Position numbers and translations under genes: made by a program. A stretch of DNA of 64,000 nt from Rudanella sp031411995. Its GTDB lineage: Bacteria > Bacteroidota > Bacteroidia > Cytophagales > Spirosomataceae. Below are positions 1-9,691 of the stretch, one piece after another. The stretch is taken from positions 7,067 through 71,066 of the forward strand of contig JANOCD010000051.1 in NCBI GenBank assembly GCA_031411995.1. The letters run 5' to 3'. The notes below the pieces were generated by a model. That model had not been told where the DNA came from, ran no database searches, and worked only from the letters and a program-made list of their open reading frames with translations. Position 1 is the first letter of the stretch. Each line of letters opens with the position of its first letter.

Positions 1-163
1 GATCAACGGCGTTGAGTGCGTTAACAGGACGTTCCAGTGCTACTCCATTGGGTAGCACAGTTGCATGGGTCGGGCTGGTGCAACAAAAAGACAGGGCCAA
101 CCCAAAGGCGGCTATTCTTACTGCACTACCCGACTGAATGGAAGGGGGTATAAGTTTACGCAT
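1..163 (-). CDS. N-terminus of an exported protein (partial)
   Basis: Only the first 54 codons lie in the window; the gene runs off the left edge. The frame opens with ATG at 163-161 and starts MRKLIPP, followed by a hydrophobic stretch (AAFGLALSFCC) and THA, which reads as a signal peptide with either an Ala-X-Ala cleavage site or a lipobox-like Cys. Nothing after it is long enough to name a family. The next gene upstream on this strand is the M28 peptidase, 236 bp away across an AT-rich gap. Confidence 0.55.
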   Translation of the reverse strand, partial: MRKLIPPSIQSGSAVRIAAFGLALSFCCTSPTHATVLPNGVALERPVNALNAVD

Positions 164-345
164 ACGTTGTAGTGGCCTTTATACGGCCTTTTAGGAGGAG
201 ATTTAAATTAAAAATTGGATAAATACTATCTTAAAAAAGGATTAACGAACTCAATCCTACTTTCAAGTTTGATCAATTAATTATTAAATAATTTAATTAA
301 GTATTTTTATTTGAGTATAAATACTCTATCCCTGAGTTTATAAAT

Positions 346-391
346 GGTGAAGACTGACCGTCTCGTGTCAGCAATTTGTTCACTCTTCACC
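346..391 (-). terminator. Possible terminator after the M28 peptidase gene
   Basis: Inverted repeat GGTGAAGA/TCTTCACC (346-353 and 384-391) lies 9 bp beyond the peptidase stop codon. No clear T-run follows on the minus strand, so this is weak. The rest of 164-345 is AT-rich and holds no gene that I can see. Confidence 0.35.
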
Positions 392-399
392 CTGACCCT

Positions 400-2601
400 T
401 CATTTTTTTCCGCCACCAATCGACGAGGGTGGGTTCATAGCCGCTACCAGCGTCGCTAATTTTTCGCTCAACGAGTTGATTGCCCGACGATAACGCGCTT
501 CCAGATCGGGCAAATTCTTAGTCGATTTTAGCGAAGCTTCGTACAGAAAACCGGGTAGCATCCACGAGGCATACCCGCTGTATGGGTCAGATGACGCATA
601 CAGCGACCGATACCAGTTACCAAACGCCATGCCTTTCTGATCGACAAACGACTGCTCTAATTGCCGCATCGTGCGGTTGATCTCGGCTAATTTCTCGGGT
701 TTGTTGCCCAACAAATACGAACGCCGGGCGGCTTCTGCTGCTTCGGCGTTCTTTTTCAGGGCAGCAATCTCGTTCAGTACGGGCGCAATGGAATACGTCG
801 GCGCGTAAGTTTTGATAGCCATTTCGGCAGCGCGGAGATGAACGTCGAGGTCAGTGGCATAGCGCACCACATCGAACGGCAGCAAATCGGCGTTGGCCAG
901 CCGGAGTGTGAGCGTGCCGACAACCTGTTCCATCATCGGCCCCATTTTGTAGGTCGGATCAACAAATTTGTTGTAGTAGTACAGGTCGTCGTATTGCGAG
1001 TGATAGAGCGTTGGGCCTTCCATCCCCGCGCTTAGGGCAGGCATCCCTACGTGCATATACGGGCCGATATGGTCGGAGCCACCACCCAGATTCCCGATAG
1101 TTGGCTCTCCCGACATCACTGCCGGGGCCGACGAACCCGTTACCCGCGTGGGGTTTCCGCCCGCTTTGTGGCCCAGCCAATGGTCATAAACCGTCTTGTT
1201 GGAGTCGGGATACTGCACCGACTTGGTAGTCTCGATCAATAGTCCTTTCAACGAAGGCGACGCACTTGCCCCAAATGTTCGGCCCGACACGGCGGCATCG
1301 TAGTTCATGTAGGCCACAGCTTTCTGCACCAGTTCCTCCCGAAACTGTTCGCTCCACTCCGCCGACCCAATCACCCCGAACTCCTCAGCATCCCAGTGCG
1401 CAATTTTGATGGTTCGGCGGGGGCGCGTCCCAGCTTTTGCCTGCTTACCCAGCGTTTCGACCATGCTCAACAACATCGACGTACCCGAATTGGGGTCGGT
1501 GGCCCCAAACGACCAGGCATCGTAGTGACACCCGGCAATCACCCACTCATCGGGAAACTCGCTGCCCACCAGCGTGCCAACGACCTGGTAAACCCGCTGA
1601 ATGGCTTTTTCCTGTTGCACCTTCAACCGCACCGTCAGTTCGGGGCCACCCTCAAGCCGGTAGGTGAAGGGCAAACCACCCTGCCAGCCTGCGGGAACCG
1701 CTTTTGTGCCGGTCATGCGTTTCAAAATCTCAATGGCCGAGCCATACGGAAGGGGCGTAACGGGGATTTTGGGCAGGGCCACGTCTTTCAAATCGAGCCG
1801 TTTGATCTTGGTCGGGCCGTCCATTGGCAGAGCGGGTTCGCCAGGGGTGAGCGGGTCGCCGGTGTAGGGAACGGTGAGCAATGACCCCCGCTGTATCACG
1901 CTCTCGCTGTAGAACGGACCTTCGGGAAAGGTTAGGCCGCGCATGTAGCCAGAGTCGGCGGGATCGGTGAAAATGAGCAGGCCAGCCGCGCCGTTGGCCT
2001 CGGCAAACTGCGCTTTGTAGCCCCGAAAATTGCCCCCATAACGCGCCAGCACCACTTTTCCGGCTACCGAAATTCCCATTGCTTTCAGTTGTTCGAAGTC
2101 TTCTTTGCGGCCATAATTGGCGTAAACGACCGTGGCCGTCACGTCGCCATTGCCTGCGTAGGCGTTCCAGCCCGACATCACACGCGGGTCGCTGGCATAC
2201 TTGTCTTCCTTGAAAATGAACTCCTTGGTGTTGATCGGCACCCGCATGGGCGTAACCACCTCCACCGTGATTTCGCCGGGGCCTTTGGGCAAATAAATGT
2301 CGTGGGGGTAAATGTCTACTTTCCAACCCGCCTTGCGCATAGTCTCGGCAATGTAGTCGCGCACCTGCTCGTTCTCCTTCGATCCGGCCACGTGCGGTAC
2401 ACTACACAACCGTTCGAGGTGTTGCCGGAACCGGGCGGGGTCTTGTTGTTGCTTGAAATCAGCTTCGGTCTTCAACTCCACCACCTGCTGATTGGGCGAA
2501 AAACCCGTAATCCGGGGAGGGGTGGTTGTTTGAGCCGTTGCCGGGAGAGAAAAGGCAAAAGCAAAGGTGAACGTACTGAGCTTGAGTAGCGAAGAAGTCA
2601 T
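400..2601 (-). CDS. Exported M28 family metallopeptidase with PA domain (carboxypeptidase II-like)
   Basis: 733 aa, the usual length of glutamate-carboxypeptidase-II-like M28B enzymes. A signal peptide (MTSSLLKLST to ATAQ, cut near residue 24) sends it to the periplasm or outside. A protease-associated domain lies around residues 140-330. The two-zinc peptidase core follows, with all five expected metal ligands visible: H359 (CHYDAW), D369 (GATDPNSG), E406/E407 (HWDAEEFG), D435 (NYDAA) and H534 (YHSQYDD). A C-terminal helical region resembles the transferrin-receptor-like dimerisation domain. It should remove residues from small peptides. It stands alone on the minus strand; no partner gene is evident. 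The family assignment is firm, the substrate is not known. Confidence 0.93.
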   Translation of the reverse strand: MTSSLLKLSTFTFAFAFSLPATAQTTTPPRITGFSPNQQVVELKTEADFKQQQDPARFRQHLERLCSVPHVAGSKENEQVRDYIAETMRKAGWKVDIYPHDIYLPKGPGEITVEVVTPMRVPINTKEFIFKEDKYASDPRVMSGWNAYAGNGDVTATVVYANYGRKEDFEQLKAMGISVAGKVVLARYGGNFRGYKAQFAEANGAAGLLIFTDPADSGYMRGLTFPEGPFYSESVIQRGSLLTVPYTGDPLTPGEPALPMDGPTKIKRLDLKDVALPKIPVTPLPYGSAIEILKRMTGTKAVPAGWQGGLPFTYRLEGGPELTVRLKVQQEKAIQRVYQVVGTLVGSEFPDEWVIAGCHYDAWSFGATDPNSGTSMLLSMVETLGKQAKAGTRPRRTIKIAHWDAEEFGVIGSAEWSEQFREELVQKAVAYMNYDAAVSGRTFGASASPSLKGLLIETTKSVQYPDSNKTVYDHWLGHKAGGNPTRVTGSSAPAVMSGEPTIGNLGGGSDHIGPYMHVGMPALSAGMEGPTLYHSQYDDLYYYNKFVDPTYKMGPMMEQVVGTLTLRLANADLLPFDVVRYATDLDVHLRAAEMAIKTYAPTYSIAPVLNEIAALKKNAEAAEAARRSYLLGNKPEKLAEINRTMRQLEQSFVDQKGMAFGNWYRSLYASSDPYSGYASWMLPGFLYEASLKSTKNLPDLEARYRRAINSLSEKLATLVAAMNPPSSIGGGKK

Positions 2602-2809
2602 GGGCGTTTCGGTTGTATAAAACGCCCTGAAAGTAGGGAAATGAGCCGAGAAACGAAAGATTGTTACACTCGCTGTTTTATAAGGTTTGTAAATTGACGA
2701 GTAGAGTTTAGGCCACTAAATTAATTTGTCTATATTTTTCCACATAATACCACGCCTTAGTGCATTTTAAATGTAATTTTAGCTTATACTTAATTTTACA
2801 CCTACAATC

Positions 2810-3292
2810 ATGAAAAAACACTTAATACTCTTCTTGCCATTGCTTATGCTCGCAACAGTTGCTTGTCGAGACAGCAGCGACGTTGGCCCCGACTTGACAA
2901 CCCAGTTGGTTGGCCAGTACAAAATTCAATATTTGGTTAGTAGTTGGGATGGCCTGGTTCGGCAGGAAACACCAACCGCCAAAGCGTTTCTGATTCTGGA
3001 ACGTAAGAACAACAGTACGCTTACTGTTCGGGTCAAGATTGACGATGGCCCAGTTCAGGTAAACGACCAAATGGAAGCGACGGTTAGTTTGGCTGACAAG
3101 GCAGATGATTACTTATTTCTGCCCAATCTCGACAGCCGCTACAAACTAATCACGACTTATTACACAGATCGGAATAAGAAACAGTCAGAGGGTATATCCT
3201 TTCTTAACCGATATAGAGACGGAAAAATAAGGGGTACATTGGGTTACAGCCAGAGTACAACCCGGATATTTAGTATCGGAATCTTACCCTAA
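2810..3292 (+). CDS. Small lipoprotein of unknown function
   Basis: 160 aa. The N-terminus MKKHLILFLPLLMLATVAC is a lipoprotein signal peptide with Cys19 as the likely lipidated residue. The rest is beta-rich and polar, with no motif that I recognise. Its TAA ends at 3292 and the convergent Arc-like gene ends at 3293, so the two stop codons abut with no gap. An AT-rich stretch at 2700-2800 probably carries the promoter. The size and style fit the many small lipocalin-like lipoproteins of Cytophagales, but I cannot assign a fold. Confidence 0.75.
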   Translation: MKKHLILFLPLLMLATVACRDSSDVGPDLTTQLVGQYKIQYLVSSWDGLVRQETPTAKAFLILERKNNSTLTVRVKIDDGPVQVNDQMEATVSLADKADDYLFLPNLDSRYKLITTYYTDRNKKQSEGISFLNRYRDGKIRGTLGYSQSTTRIFSIGILP

Positions 3293-3487
3293 CTATTTAG
3301 CAGGGGTATTTTTCAGCTTCTCCGCATCGTCAGATGCCTTACCCTTTTTCCGTTTCCGCACCGCTTCGCTCAGGATGAACTCGATTTGCCCGTTCACGCT
3401 TCGAAACTCGTCCTGCGCCCAGCGTTCGAGTTCTTTCAGCGTGTCGGGGTTGATCCGAAGAACAAAAGCTTTTTTTTCTGAAGGCAT
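3293..3487 (-). CDS. Arc-like ribbon-helix-helix DNA-binding protein
   Basis: 64 aa. The core KKAFVLRINPDTLKELERWA, followed by SVNGQIEFILSEAVRKR, has the pattern of an Arc/MetJ ribbon-helix-helix repressor: one beta strand carrying the DNA-contact residues, then two helices. A basic, Lys-rich tail follows. Such proteins bind as dimers and often act as autorepressors or antitoxins, but no toxin gene is adjacent. It sits 61 bp downstream of the Band-7 gene on the same strand and could be co-transcribed with it. Confidence 0.8.
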   Translation of the reverse strand: MPSEKKAFVLRINPDTLKELERWAQDEFRSVNGQIEFILSEAVRKRKKGKASDDAEKLKNTPAK

Positions 3488-3547
3488 AGAGAAGGGGAGG
3501 AAAGGGGGGAAAGGACTTACTCCTTCCTCCCTTTCCTCCTTTTTGAA

Positions 3548-4396
3548 TTAATAAAGGCTTCCCGCATTCACGACGGGGCTAACGTTTTTCTCCCCACATA
3601 ATACCACGAGCAGGTTGCTGACCATGGCAGCTTTGCGCTCTTCGTCGAGGTGTACCACGTTCTTTTCGGCCAGCCGTTCGAGGGCCATTTCGACCATTCC
3701 TACGGCTCCGTCCACAATTTGCCGACGAGCGGCTACTACCGCCGATGCCTGCTGACGCTGCAACATGGCCCCGGCAATTTCGGGGGCGTAGGCGAGGTGG
3801 CTAATGCGGGCTTCGATAATGGTGACACCCGCCCGGGCCAGGCGTTCGTTTAATTCGGCTTCGAGCACGTCGTTGATCTTTCCGGTTGTATCGCGGAGGG
3901 TGATTTTGGCGGCTTCGTCTTCGTTGTTGTCGTAGGCGTGGGAGTTGGCCAAATAACGCACGGCAGCTTCGGACTGAATCTGCACAAACAACACATAATC
4001 GTCCACCTCGAACAGGGCTTTAGCGGTGTCGGAAACTTGCCACACCACCACGGCAGCAATCTCGATGGGGTTGCCCGTTTTGTCGTTCACTTTCAGGTTT
4101 TGGCCATTCAGGTTTCGGGCGCGGAGACTGATTTTCTTTTTGGTGTAGAATGGGTTCACCCACTGAAGGCCATTCTGCCGCATGGTGCCGGTATAATCAC
4201 CAAAAAAGGTAGTCACAACGGCTTCATTTGGGTTTATGACGGCCAAACCAGCCAGCAAAACACCACCGATTAAAAATGAAATGACACCGAGGGCTACGAC
4301 ACCCCGCGTTAAAAACAGAACGGCACCCACAATCAGCAATAAGCCGATTACCAGGAGGGTATAGCCCGAAATAGAGGTAAGATTCTTCTCGTTCAT
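3548..4396 (-). CDS. SPFH/Band 7 domain membrane protein
   Basis: 282 aa when started at ATG 4396-4394 (MNEKNLTSISGYT). An in-frame upstream start at 4429 would add 11 unlikely residues. Two membrane segments lie at about residues 10-28 and 33-53, followed directly by a stomatin/prohibitin/flotillin-type domain (NPNEAVVTTFFGDYTGT, then an oligomerisation-prone helix with RQQASAVVAARRQIVDGA). SPFH proteins form large membrane-associated rings or microdomains, and bacterial members affect membrane order or protease control. It is divergent from lysS. Confidence 0.88.
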   Translation of the reverse strand: MNEKNLTSISGYTLLVIGLLLIVGAVLFLTRGVVALGVISFLIGGVLLAGLAVINPNEAVVTTFFGDYTGTMRQNGLQWVNPFYTKKKISLRARNLNGQNLKVNDKTGNPIEIAAVVVWQVSDTAKALFEVDDYVLFVQIQSEAAVRYLANSHAYDNNEDEAAKITLRDTTGKINDVLEAELNERLARAGVTIIEARISHLAYAPEIAGAMLQRQQASAVVAARRQIVDGAVGMVEMALERLAEKNVVHLDEERKAAMVSNLLVVLCGEKNVSPVVNAGSLY

Positions 4397-4443
4397 TGAT
4401 TTATAATTGATAGCAAAATGATAGCACAATAGTACTATAAAAA

Positions 4444-4483
4444 CTAAGCCGCCCGCCAGTTTTAGTACGGGCGGGCGGCTTAG
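4444..4483 (-). terminator. Strong hairpin between divergent genes
   Basis: A perfect 14-bp inverted repeat, CTAAGCCGCCCGCC at 4444-4457 and its complement at 4470-4483, has a 12-nt loop. On the minus strand it is followed by a short T-run, so it looks like an intrinsic terminator reading toward the Band-7 gene, although no minus-strand gene lies upstream of it. It may be a leader attenuator for that gene or a block on antisense transcription from the lysS side. Confidence 0.6.
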
Positions 4484-4541
4484 GGGACGAGTGGTTTGGG
4501 AATTGGTCTAGAAGCACGATTCCCATCCCATCCTTTTTCCT

Positions 4542-4549
4542 TAATTTTG
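4542..4549 (+). promoter_or_regulatory. Promoter -7 element for lysS
   Basis: TAATTTTG matches the Bacteroidota -7 consensus TAnnTTTG. It predicts transcription from about 4556, which supports the lysS start at ATG 4630 and not the in-frame GTG at 4567. Confidence 0.6.
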
Positions 4550-4629
4550 CGGCTTCATTTTACCCCGTGATTATCAGGAAAATCTGTAATCCTGTAAATC
4601 CTGCCGGGTTGCCGTTGCAATTCAGATCT

Positions 4630-6411
4630 ATGTTAAGCGAACAGGAACTACTCCGCCGAACCAAGCGCGAAGAACTTATGCGAATGGGCATTGACCCCTA
4701 CCCCGCTGAACTCTTTGAGGTTACCCATACCACCCAACATCTCCGCGATGCCTTTGCCCACAAAGCCGGGGCCGACACACAAGGCGGCTACGAATCGCAC
4801 CTCGATCTCTCTGCCGACCCTACCTATGGAGAGGTACGCATGGCCGGGCGACTGATGGGGTTCCGCATCATGGGCAACGCTTCCTTTGCCGAAGTGCAGG
4901 ACTCCGCCGGACGGATGCAACTCTATTTCCGGCGCGACGATCTCTGCCCCGGCGACGACAAAACGTTGTATAACACCGTGTTTAAGAAGCTCTTAGACAT
5001 TGGCGACATCATTGGTGTGGAAGGTCACGTATTCACCACGATGACCGGCGAACTGTCGCTGTATGTGAAGCAGTTTAAGCTCCTGACCAAGTCGCTGCGG
5101 CCCTTGCCCGTGGTGAAAGAGGTGGTGAACGAGCAAACCGGCGAACGTGAAACCTACGATGCCTTCACCGACCCCGAACTGCGCTACCGCCAACGCTACG
5201 TGGATTTGATTGTGAACCCGCAGGTGCGCGACACGTTTATTAAGCGCAGCAAGCTGGTCAACTCCATCCGGCAATACCTCACCGACAAGGGATACCTCGA
5301 AGTGGAAACGCCGATTTTGCAGCCCATTCACGGGGGAGCAGCGGCCCGTCCGTTCGTAACGCACCACAACACGCTGGACATGACGCTGTATTTGCGGATT
5401 GCCAATGAGCTGTATCTCAAGCGGTTAATCGTGGGTGGCTACGATGGCGTGTTCGAGTTTGCCAAAGATTTTCGCAACGAAGGCATGGACCGGACGCACA
5501 ATCCGGAGTTCACCCAAGTGGAGTTTTACGTGGCCTACAAAGACTATAACTGGATGATGGACACCATTGAAGAAATGGTGGAAAAAGTGGCCATCGATGT
5601 TACCGGCACCACCAAAGTGACCGTCGGCGAAAACCTCATCGACTTCAAACGTCCCTGGAAACGCCTGACCATGTTCGAGGCTATTCAGGAGTTTACGGGT
5701 ACGGATGTCTCGGAAATGGAGGAAGACAGCCTGCGCGAGGTGGCCGAAAGCCGGGGCATCAAAACAGACTCCTCGATGGGCAAATCGAAACTGATCGACG
5801 AGATTTTTGGCGAAGCCTGCGAGCCGAACCTGATTCAACCCACGTTCATTACGGATTACCCGGTTGAAATGTCGCCCCTCACCAAAAAGCACCGAAGCAA
5901 ACCGGGTTTGGTGGAGCGTTTCGAGGCCATTTGCAATGGCAAAGAAATCGCCAACGCCTACTCCGAGCTTAACGACCCCATTGACCAACGCGCCCGGTTC
6001 GAGGAGCAATTGGAACTAGCCAAGCGGGGCGATGCCGAAGCAATGGCCATGGACGAAGACTTCCTCCGCGCCCTTGAATACGGAATGCCACCCACGGCAG
6101 GAGTTGGCCTCGGCATCGACCGTTTGGCCATGATCATGACCAACCAGCCAAGCATTCAGGAGGTGCTTTTCTTCCCGCAGATGCGCCCCGAAAAGAAAGC
6201 CGAAATCTCGACCGAAGCCGATTTTGTGGCCGCTGGTGTACCCGCCCAATGGGTTCCGGCCGTGCAGCAGTTGGGTTTTATGACCGTGGCACAACTACAG
6301 GCAGCCAACCCCAACAAACTCTTCAACGACCTCGGTGGTGTTCGTAAAAAGCTCAAAATGGGCGATGTTCCCATGCCGAAGATTGAGGATGTAAAGGGTT
6401 GGGTGGGATAG
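4630..6411 (+). CDS. lysS: Lysine--tRNA ligase (class II)
   Basis: 593 aa. It charges tRNA-Lys with lysine. The start MLSEQELLRRTKREEL is typical of the family, followed by the OB-fold anticodon-binding domain (about residues 55-180) and the class II catalytic domain. Motif 2 is visible as FRNEGMDRTHNPEF and motif 3 as GVGLGIDRLAM. About 70 extra residues follow motif 3 (from EISTEADF to KGWVG). Such C-terminal extensions occur in Bacteroidota LysRS, so the length is normal for the phylum. The retron operon begins only 40 bp downstream. Confidence 0.97.
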   Translation: MLSEQELLRRTKREELMRMGIDPYPAELFEVTHTTQHLRDAFAHKAGADTQGGYESHLDLSADPTYGEVRMAGRLMGFRIMGNASFAEVQDSAGRMQLYFRRDDLCPGDDKTLYNTVFKKLLDIGDIIGVEGHVFTTMTGELSLYVKQFKLLTKSLRPLPVVKEVVNEQTGERETYDAFTDPELRYRQRYVDLIVNPQVRDTFIKRSKLVNSIRQYLTDKGYLEVETPILQPIHGGAAARPFVTHHNTLDMTLYLRIANELYLKRLIVGGYDGVFEFAKDFRNEGMDRTHNPEFTQVEFYVAYKDYNWMMDTIEEMVEKVAIDVTGTTKVTVGENLIDFKRPWKRLTMFEAIQEFTGTDVSEMEEDSLREVAESRGIKTDSSMGKSKLIDEIFGEACEPNLIQPTFITDYPVEMSPLTKKHRSKPGLVERFEAICNGKEIANAYSELNDPIDQRARFEEQLELAKRGDAEAMAMDEDFLRALEYGMPPTAGVGLGIDRLAMIMTNQPSIQEVLFFPQMRPEKKAEISTEADFVAAGVPAQWVPAVQQLGFMTVAQLQAANPNKLFNDLGGVRKKLKMGDVPMPKIEDVKGWVG

Positions 6412-6429
6412 AAAAAAAGCGTATATTGC
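6399..6429 (+). promoter_or_regulatory. Candidate promoter of the retron operon
   Basis: TTG (6399-6401), a 20-bp spacer and TATATTGC (6422-6429) lie 22 bp before the WGR gene and overlap the end of lysS. The same TTG-N20-TATATTGC arrangement precedes the retron RNA at 11328-11358. The -7 box departs from TAnnTTTG in its last two positions, so activity is inferred from the duplicated arrangement. Confidence 0.5.
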
Positions 6430-6451
6430 TGTTCCTGAAACCCCGGTCGGC

Positions 6452-9400
6452 ATGAAGCGAATAAAGGAAAGCAAGCTCTTTTTTAAGGAAGGAAATTCCG
6501 ATAAAGTCTATGAAGTTGACCTGAGCGAAGTTGGCCCTGACCAGTACACGGTCAACTTCCGCTATGGTCGCCGGGGAAGCCCGCTGAAAGAAGGCAGCAA
6601 GACCGCAACCCCTGTTTCGCTGGCCGCTGCCCAAGTTCTCTTTGACTCGCTCGAACTCGAAAAACGCAAAAAAGGCTACCAGTCGGAGAGCGAAATGTTC
6701 CAGCCGCTGCCCACCGTAGCCACGAATACCGACGCACCACCTGCCACCCGTCAGGAAGCCATCTTGCGCCGAATCAGTGCGTTAGCCAATGGTCAAACCG
6801 AGTTTAAAACTGCCTGGAAACCCTCGCGGGTATTCTGGCGGGCAGGCGTGTTGCGGATAACCGAAGCCGCCCCGTTTCTGATTCGGCTGGTGGATCGGGG
6901 CGACGATATGCAACGGTACGCCGTGTTGTGGGCCTTGGGCCGAATGGCTGATCCACAGGCTACCCGGACGCTCCAAATCTGCGCCACCAACGGCAAATAT
7001 TCCGACAAAATCCGGCGTATCGCCAGTGAGGGACTTCTCCATGTGCTCACCGGCCCCGACCGGCATGAGTTTCTGCAAACCCTGCTCGCTAAACTGCCCG
7101 ATGAACCCAGGCAGGCCCTGTTCGACAACAAACCTGACGCGCTGACAACCCTGTTGCGAGAGTCGGTGCTGGACACCTCGGCTACCGAGTATCCGATTCT
7201 TGAAACACTGTACGCGCTGGCTATCGACTACCCGGCTGCCCGGCCCGCGTTGATCACGATTTTGCGCGAGATTCCGCTGAAACCCGGCACGTTTCGGCAC
7301 GTCCGGCACCTGCTCAAAGCCGCCGAACTTCGCGACGATTTTGAGGTGATGGGTTTGCTGGCCTATCGGTTTGAGCGCGGGTCGCCGTTTTTCAACAACC
7401 CCCGGTATTATTGGTACGATGATTCGGATGATAAAAAAGACCCGTCGGTATATGTGGCGGCCATTGCTCAGAAACTGAAAATAAGGGCCGAACTCCGCAA
7501 ACCCGATAGCCGCCTTGCCTACTCCGACCGCACCCGCGATTACCTGAAACGGCGCATGAGCCGGGCGTTGCAATCCCTCGGCAAAGACCAGAACACAGGC
7601 TATGTAAGGTTGGCCACGGCCATTTTGGTGTCGTATGAAAACCAAACGGACTACCGGGAACCCTACGAAGTGCGTGAATGGCAATGGGTGCAGAATACAA
7701 ACGGGCGGGGTGGGAATTACATCACCATTTCCCGGCAGTTTCCCGCCTATGCCGATGCCATGCTCATGAACCGGATTTTGTATGGAAACAGCACCCGTCT
7801 GGAACCCCTGGCAACCCGCTGGCGATTCCGGCAGGAGGCTACAACCCCAGTGATTCCCACTCCGGCTGAAACAGCACCGGGCAGCGTGTTCGGGTCGTTT
7901 TTTACCCGAATTGGCAATTTGCTGAATCGAAATCCGGCACCTGCTGATATAACTACCTCACAACCAGATAAATCAGAAATTACTGCGCCATCGTCAATAG
8001 TGGTGCATGAGGAAAGTTACCCGGAATTATGGGATCAGATGCCGCAAGCCTACGTGACCCTACTAATGCGGGCGCGGGTCGATGCCATCCATCAGTTTGC
8101 CTACCAGAATCTGCGGCTCCACCCCGACTACACGACGCTGGCCAACCGCATGGCGATTCCGTTGATTCGGCAACTCCTCGAATCAGCGTTTGAGATTCCT
8201 GCCCGCTGGGCCGTTGAACTGATTCGCGACCGGCCCAGTGCAAACACCGACCCCGAACTGATTCGGCTTCTGATTCAAAGCACCTTTGCCGATGCCCGAA
8301 AGCTTGGTTTACAGTGGCTTGGCCAACAATGGCCCACGTTCGGGAGCGATTCAAGCCTGATTCAGGAACTCGTATTTTCGCCTTTTTCTGATGTTCGGGA
8401 TTGGATCGACGGGCAGTTGAGCCTCCATCCACTCACATCCGAACAGCAACAATTGCTCATTGGCCGGACGGTGGCCGCGCTGCAACTATCGACCACCAAC
8501 GACCCCGAAACCAACGAACTTATCCGCTCGGCGACCAACGTGTTGCTTCGCCACACCGCCGGAGCCTTGCCAACCTTGAGCCAAACGGTGGTGTCGGAGT
8601 TGTTGGCGATTCCGGTGGAGGCTACACAGGCGTTTGCAGTTCGACTGCTGATTCTAAAAAATGCCCAGCCAACGTCGGCGGTGCTGAGTGCGCTGCTTAC
8701 AAGTCCCTACGCCGATGTGCGGCAAGCGGGCGAAGATTTGTTCGCCGGTATTCATCCCAACCTCAGCCCCGATTCGGATTACGGTAAAGAACTGGTTCAC
8801 AACTTGATACCGGCCTTGATTCGGAAAGAACTATACGAAGGTCAGCACGAAGCCATCGGGAATTTGATTCAGCGGCAGATGCAGCCGTATTTGAGTGCGG
8901 TGGATAAAACCACGGCTCTGCGTTTGATTTATGCCCATTTCAGGCCCGCCCAGGAAACGGGTTTATTGGTACTGAGAAACCATATTCCTGCCGAAAGCCT
9001 GACGATGCGGCAGATTGTGGCCCTCGGCAACCACGAACTGCTGGCGGTGCGGCATTACGCCGGGCAAATCGTGCAACAAAACCCCGCCCGAACTCGCTAC
9101 GAACTAACCGAAGCCATCGGCCTTTTGGATGCCAATTGGGCCGATACCCGCGAGATGGCCATGACCCTGTTCCGGCAACTGTGCGACGAAAACGACTGGA
9201 CTCCCGAAACGCTTGTGGGCCTTGCCGATTCGGTTCGACCCGATATTCAGGCGTTTGGCCGCGAACTGATTAGCCGCTTTTTTACAGATGAACACGGCCC
9301 CGAATACCTGCTCAAACTAAGTCAGCACCCCACCGCCGACATGCAGTTGTTTGCTACCAATTACCTGCAGCAATACGCCACCGATCAACCCGAACGACTC

Positions 9401-9691
9401 CGGGCATTAGCCTTTTATTTCCGTTCGGTGCTGGCGCGGGTGGGACGCGGGCGCATTGCCAAAATACGGGTTTTTGTCCTTTTAGAGCAGGAAAGCGTCA
9501 AATCATACGACAATGCCCTGTTCGTGTCGCAACTCCTGACCGACATTTCGGCCACGGCAGCCATTGGCGACAAAGCCACCTGTATCCAGATTCTGAACCG
9601 GATTCGGGCCGCGTTTCCCGAACTGCCCAGCCCTTTAACTCTTCATTCCAACCTAACGGAACATGATAGCCAACTACAAATTCAGTGGTAG
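6452..9691 (+). CDS. WGR-domain HEAT/ARM-repeat protein, retron accessory protein
   Basis: 1079 aa, no signal peptide, so cytoplasmic. Residues 1-75 form a WGR domain (KLFFKEGNSDKVYEV, then NFRYGRRGSPLKEG), with Tyr in place of the name-giving Trp. Most of the rest is helical repeats of HEAT/ARM type, for example VLWALGRMADPQATRTL near 155-170 and VVSELLAIPVEATQAFAVRL near 710. A low-complexity Pro/Thr linker lies at about 470-530. WGR domains elsewhere bind nucleic acid (PARP family) or occur in MolR/YehI-like proteins. The last 29 bp overlap the start of the WHSWIM gene, implying translational coupling. It fits the ARM/HEAT component of type XIII retrons; its biochemical action is not shown by the sequence. 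Confidence 0.88.
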   Translation: MKRIKESKLFFKEGNSDKVYEVDLSEVGPDQYTVNFRYGRRGSPLKEGSKTATPVSLAAAQVLFDSLELEKRKKGYQSESEMFQPLPTVATNTDAPPATRQEAILRRISALANGQTEFKTAWKPSRVFWRAGVLRITEAAPFLIRLVDRGDDMQRYAVLWALGRMADPQATRTLQICATNGKYSDKIRRIASEGLLHVLTGPDRHEFLQTLLAKLPDEPRQALFDNKPDALTTLLRESVLDTSATEYPILETLYALAIDYPAARPALITILREIPLKPGTFRHVRHLLKAAELRDDFEVMGLLAYRFERGSPFFNNPRYYWYDDSDDKKDPSVYVAAIAQKLKIRAELRKPDSRLAYSDRTRDYLKRRMSRALQSLGKDQNTGYVRLATAILVSYENQTDYREPYEVREWQWVQNTNGRGGNYITISRQFPAYADAMLMNRILYGNSTRLEPLATRWRFRQEATTPVIPTPAETAPGSVFGSFFTRIGNLLNRNPAPADITTSQPDKSEITAPSSIVVHEESYPELWDQMPQAYVTLLMRARVDAIHQFAYQNLRLHPDYTTLANRMAIPLIRQLLESAFEIPARWAVELIRDRPSANTDPELIRLLIQSTFADARKLGLQWLGQQWPTFGSDSSLIQELVFSPFSDVRDWIDGQLSLHPLTSEQQQLLIGRTVAALQLSTTNDPETNELIRSATNVLLRHTAGALPTLSQTVVSELLAIPVEATQAFAVRLLILKNAQPTSAVLSALLTSPYADVRQAGEDLFAGIHPNLSPDSDYGKELVHNLIPALIRKELYEGQHEAIGNLIQRQMQPYLSAVDKTTALRLIYAHFRPAQETGLLVLRNHIPAESLTMRQIVALGNHELLAVRHYAGQIVQQNPARTRYELTEAIGLLDANWADTREMAMTLFRQLCDENDWTPETLVGLADSVRPDIQAFGRELISRFFTDEHGPEYLLKLSQHPTADMQLFATNYLQQYATDQPERLRALAFYFRSVLARVGRGRIAKIRVFVLLEQESVKSYDNALFVSQLLTDISATAAIGDKATCIQILNRIRAAFPELPSPLTLHSNLTEHDSQLQIQW

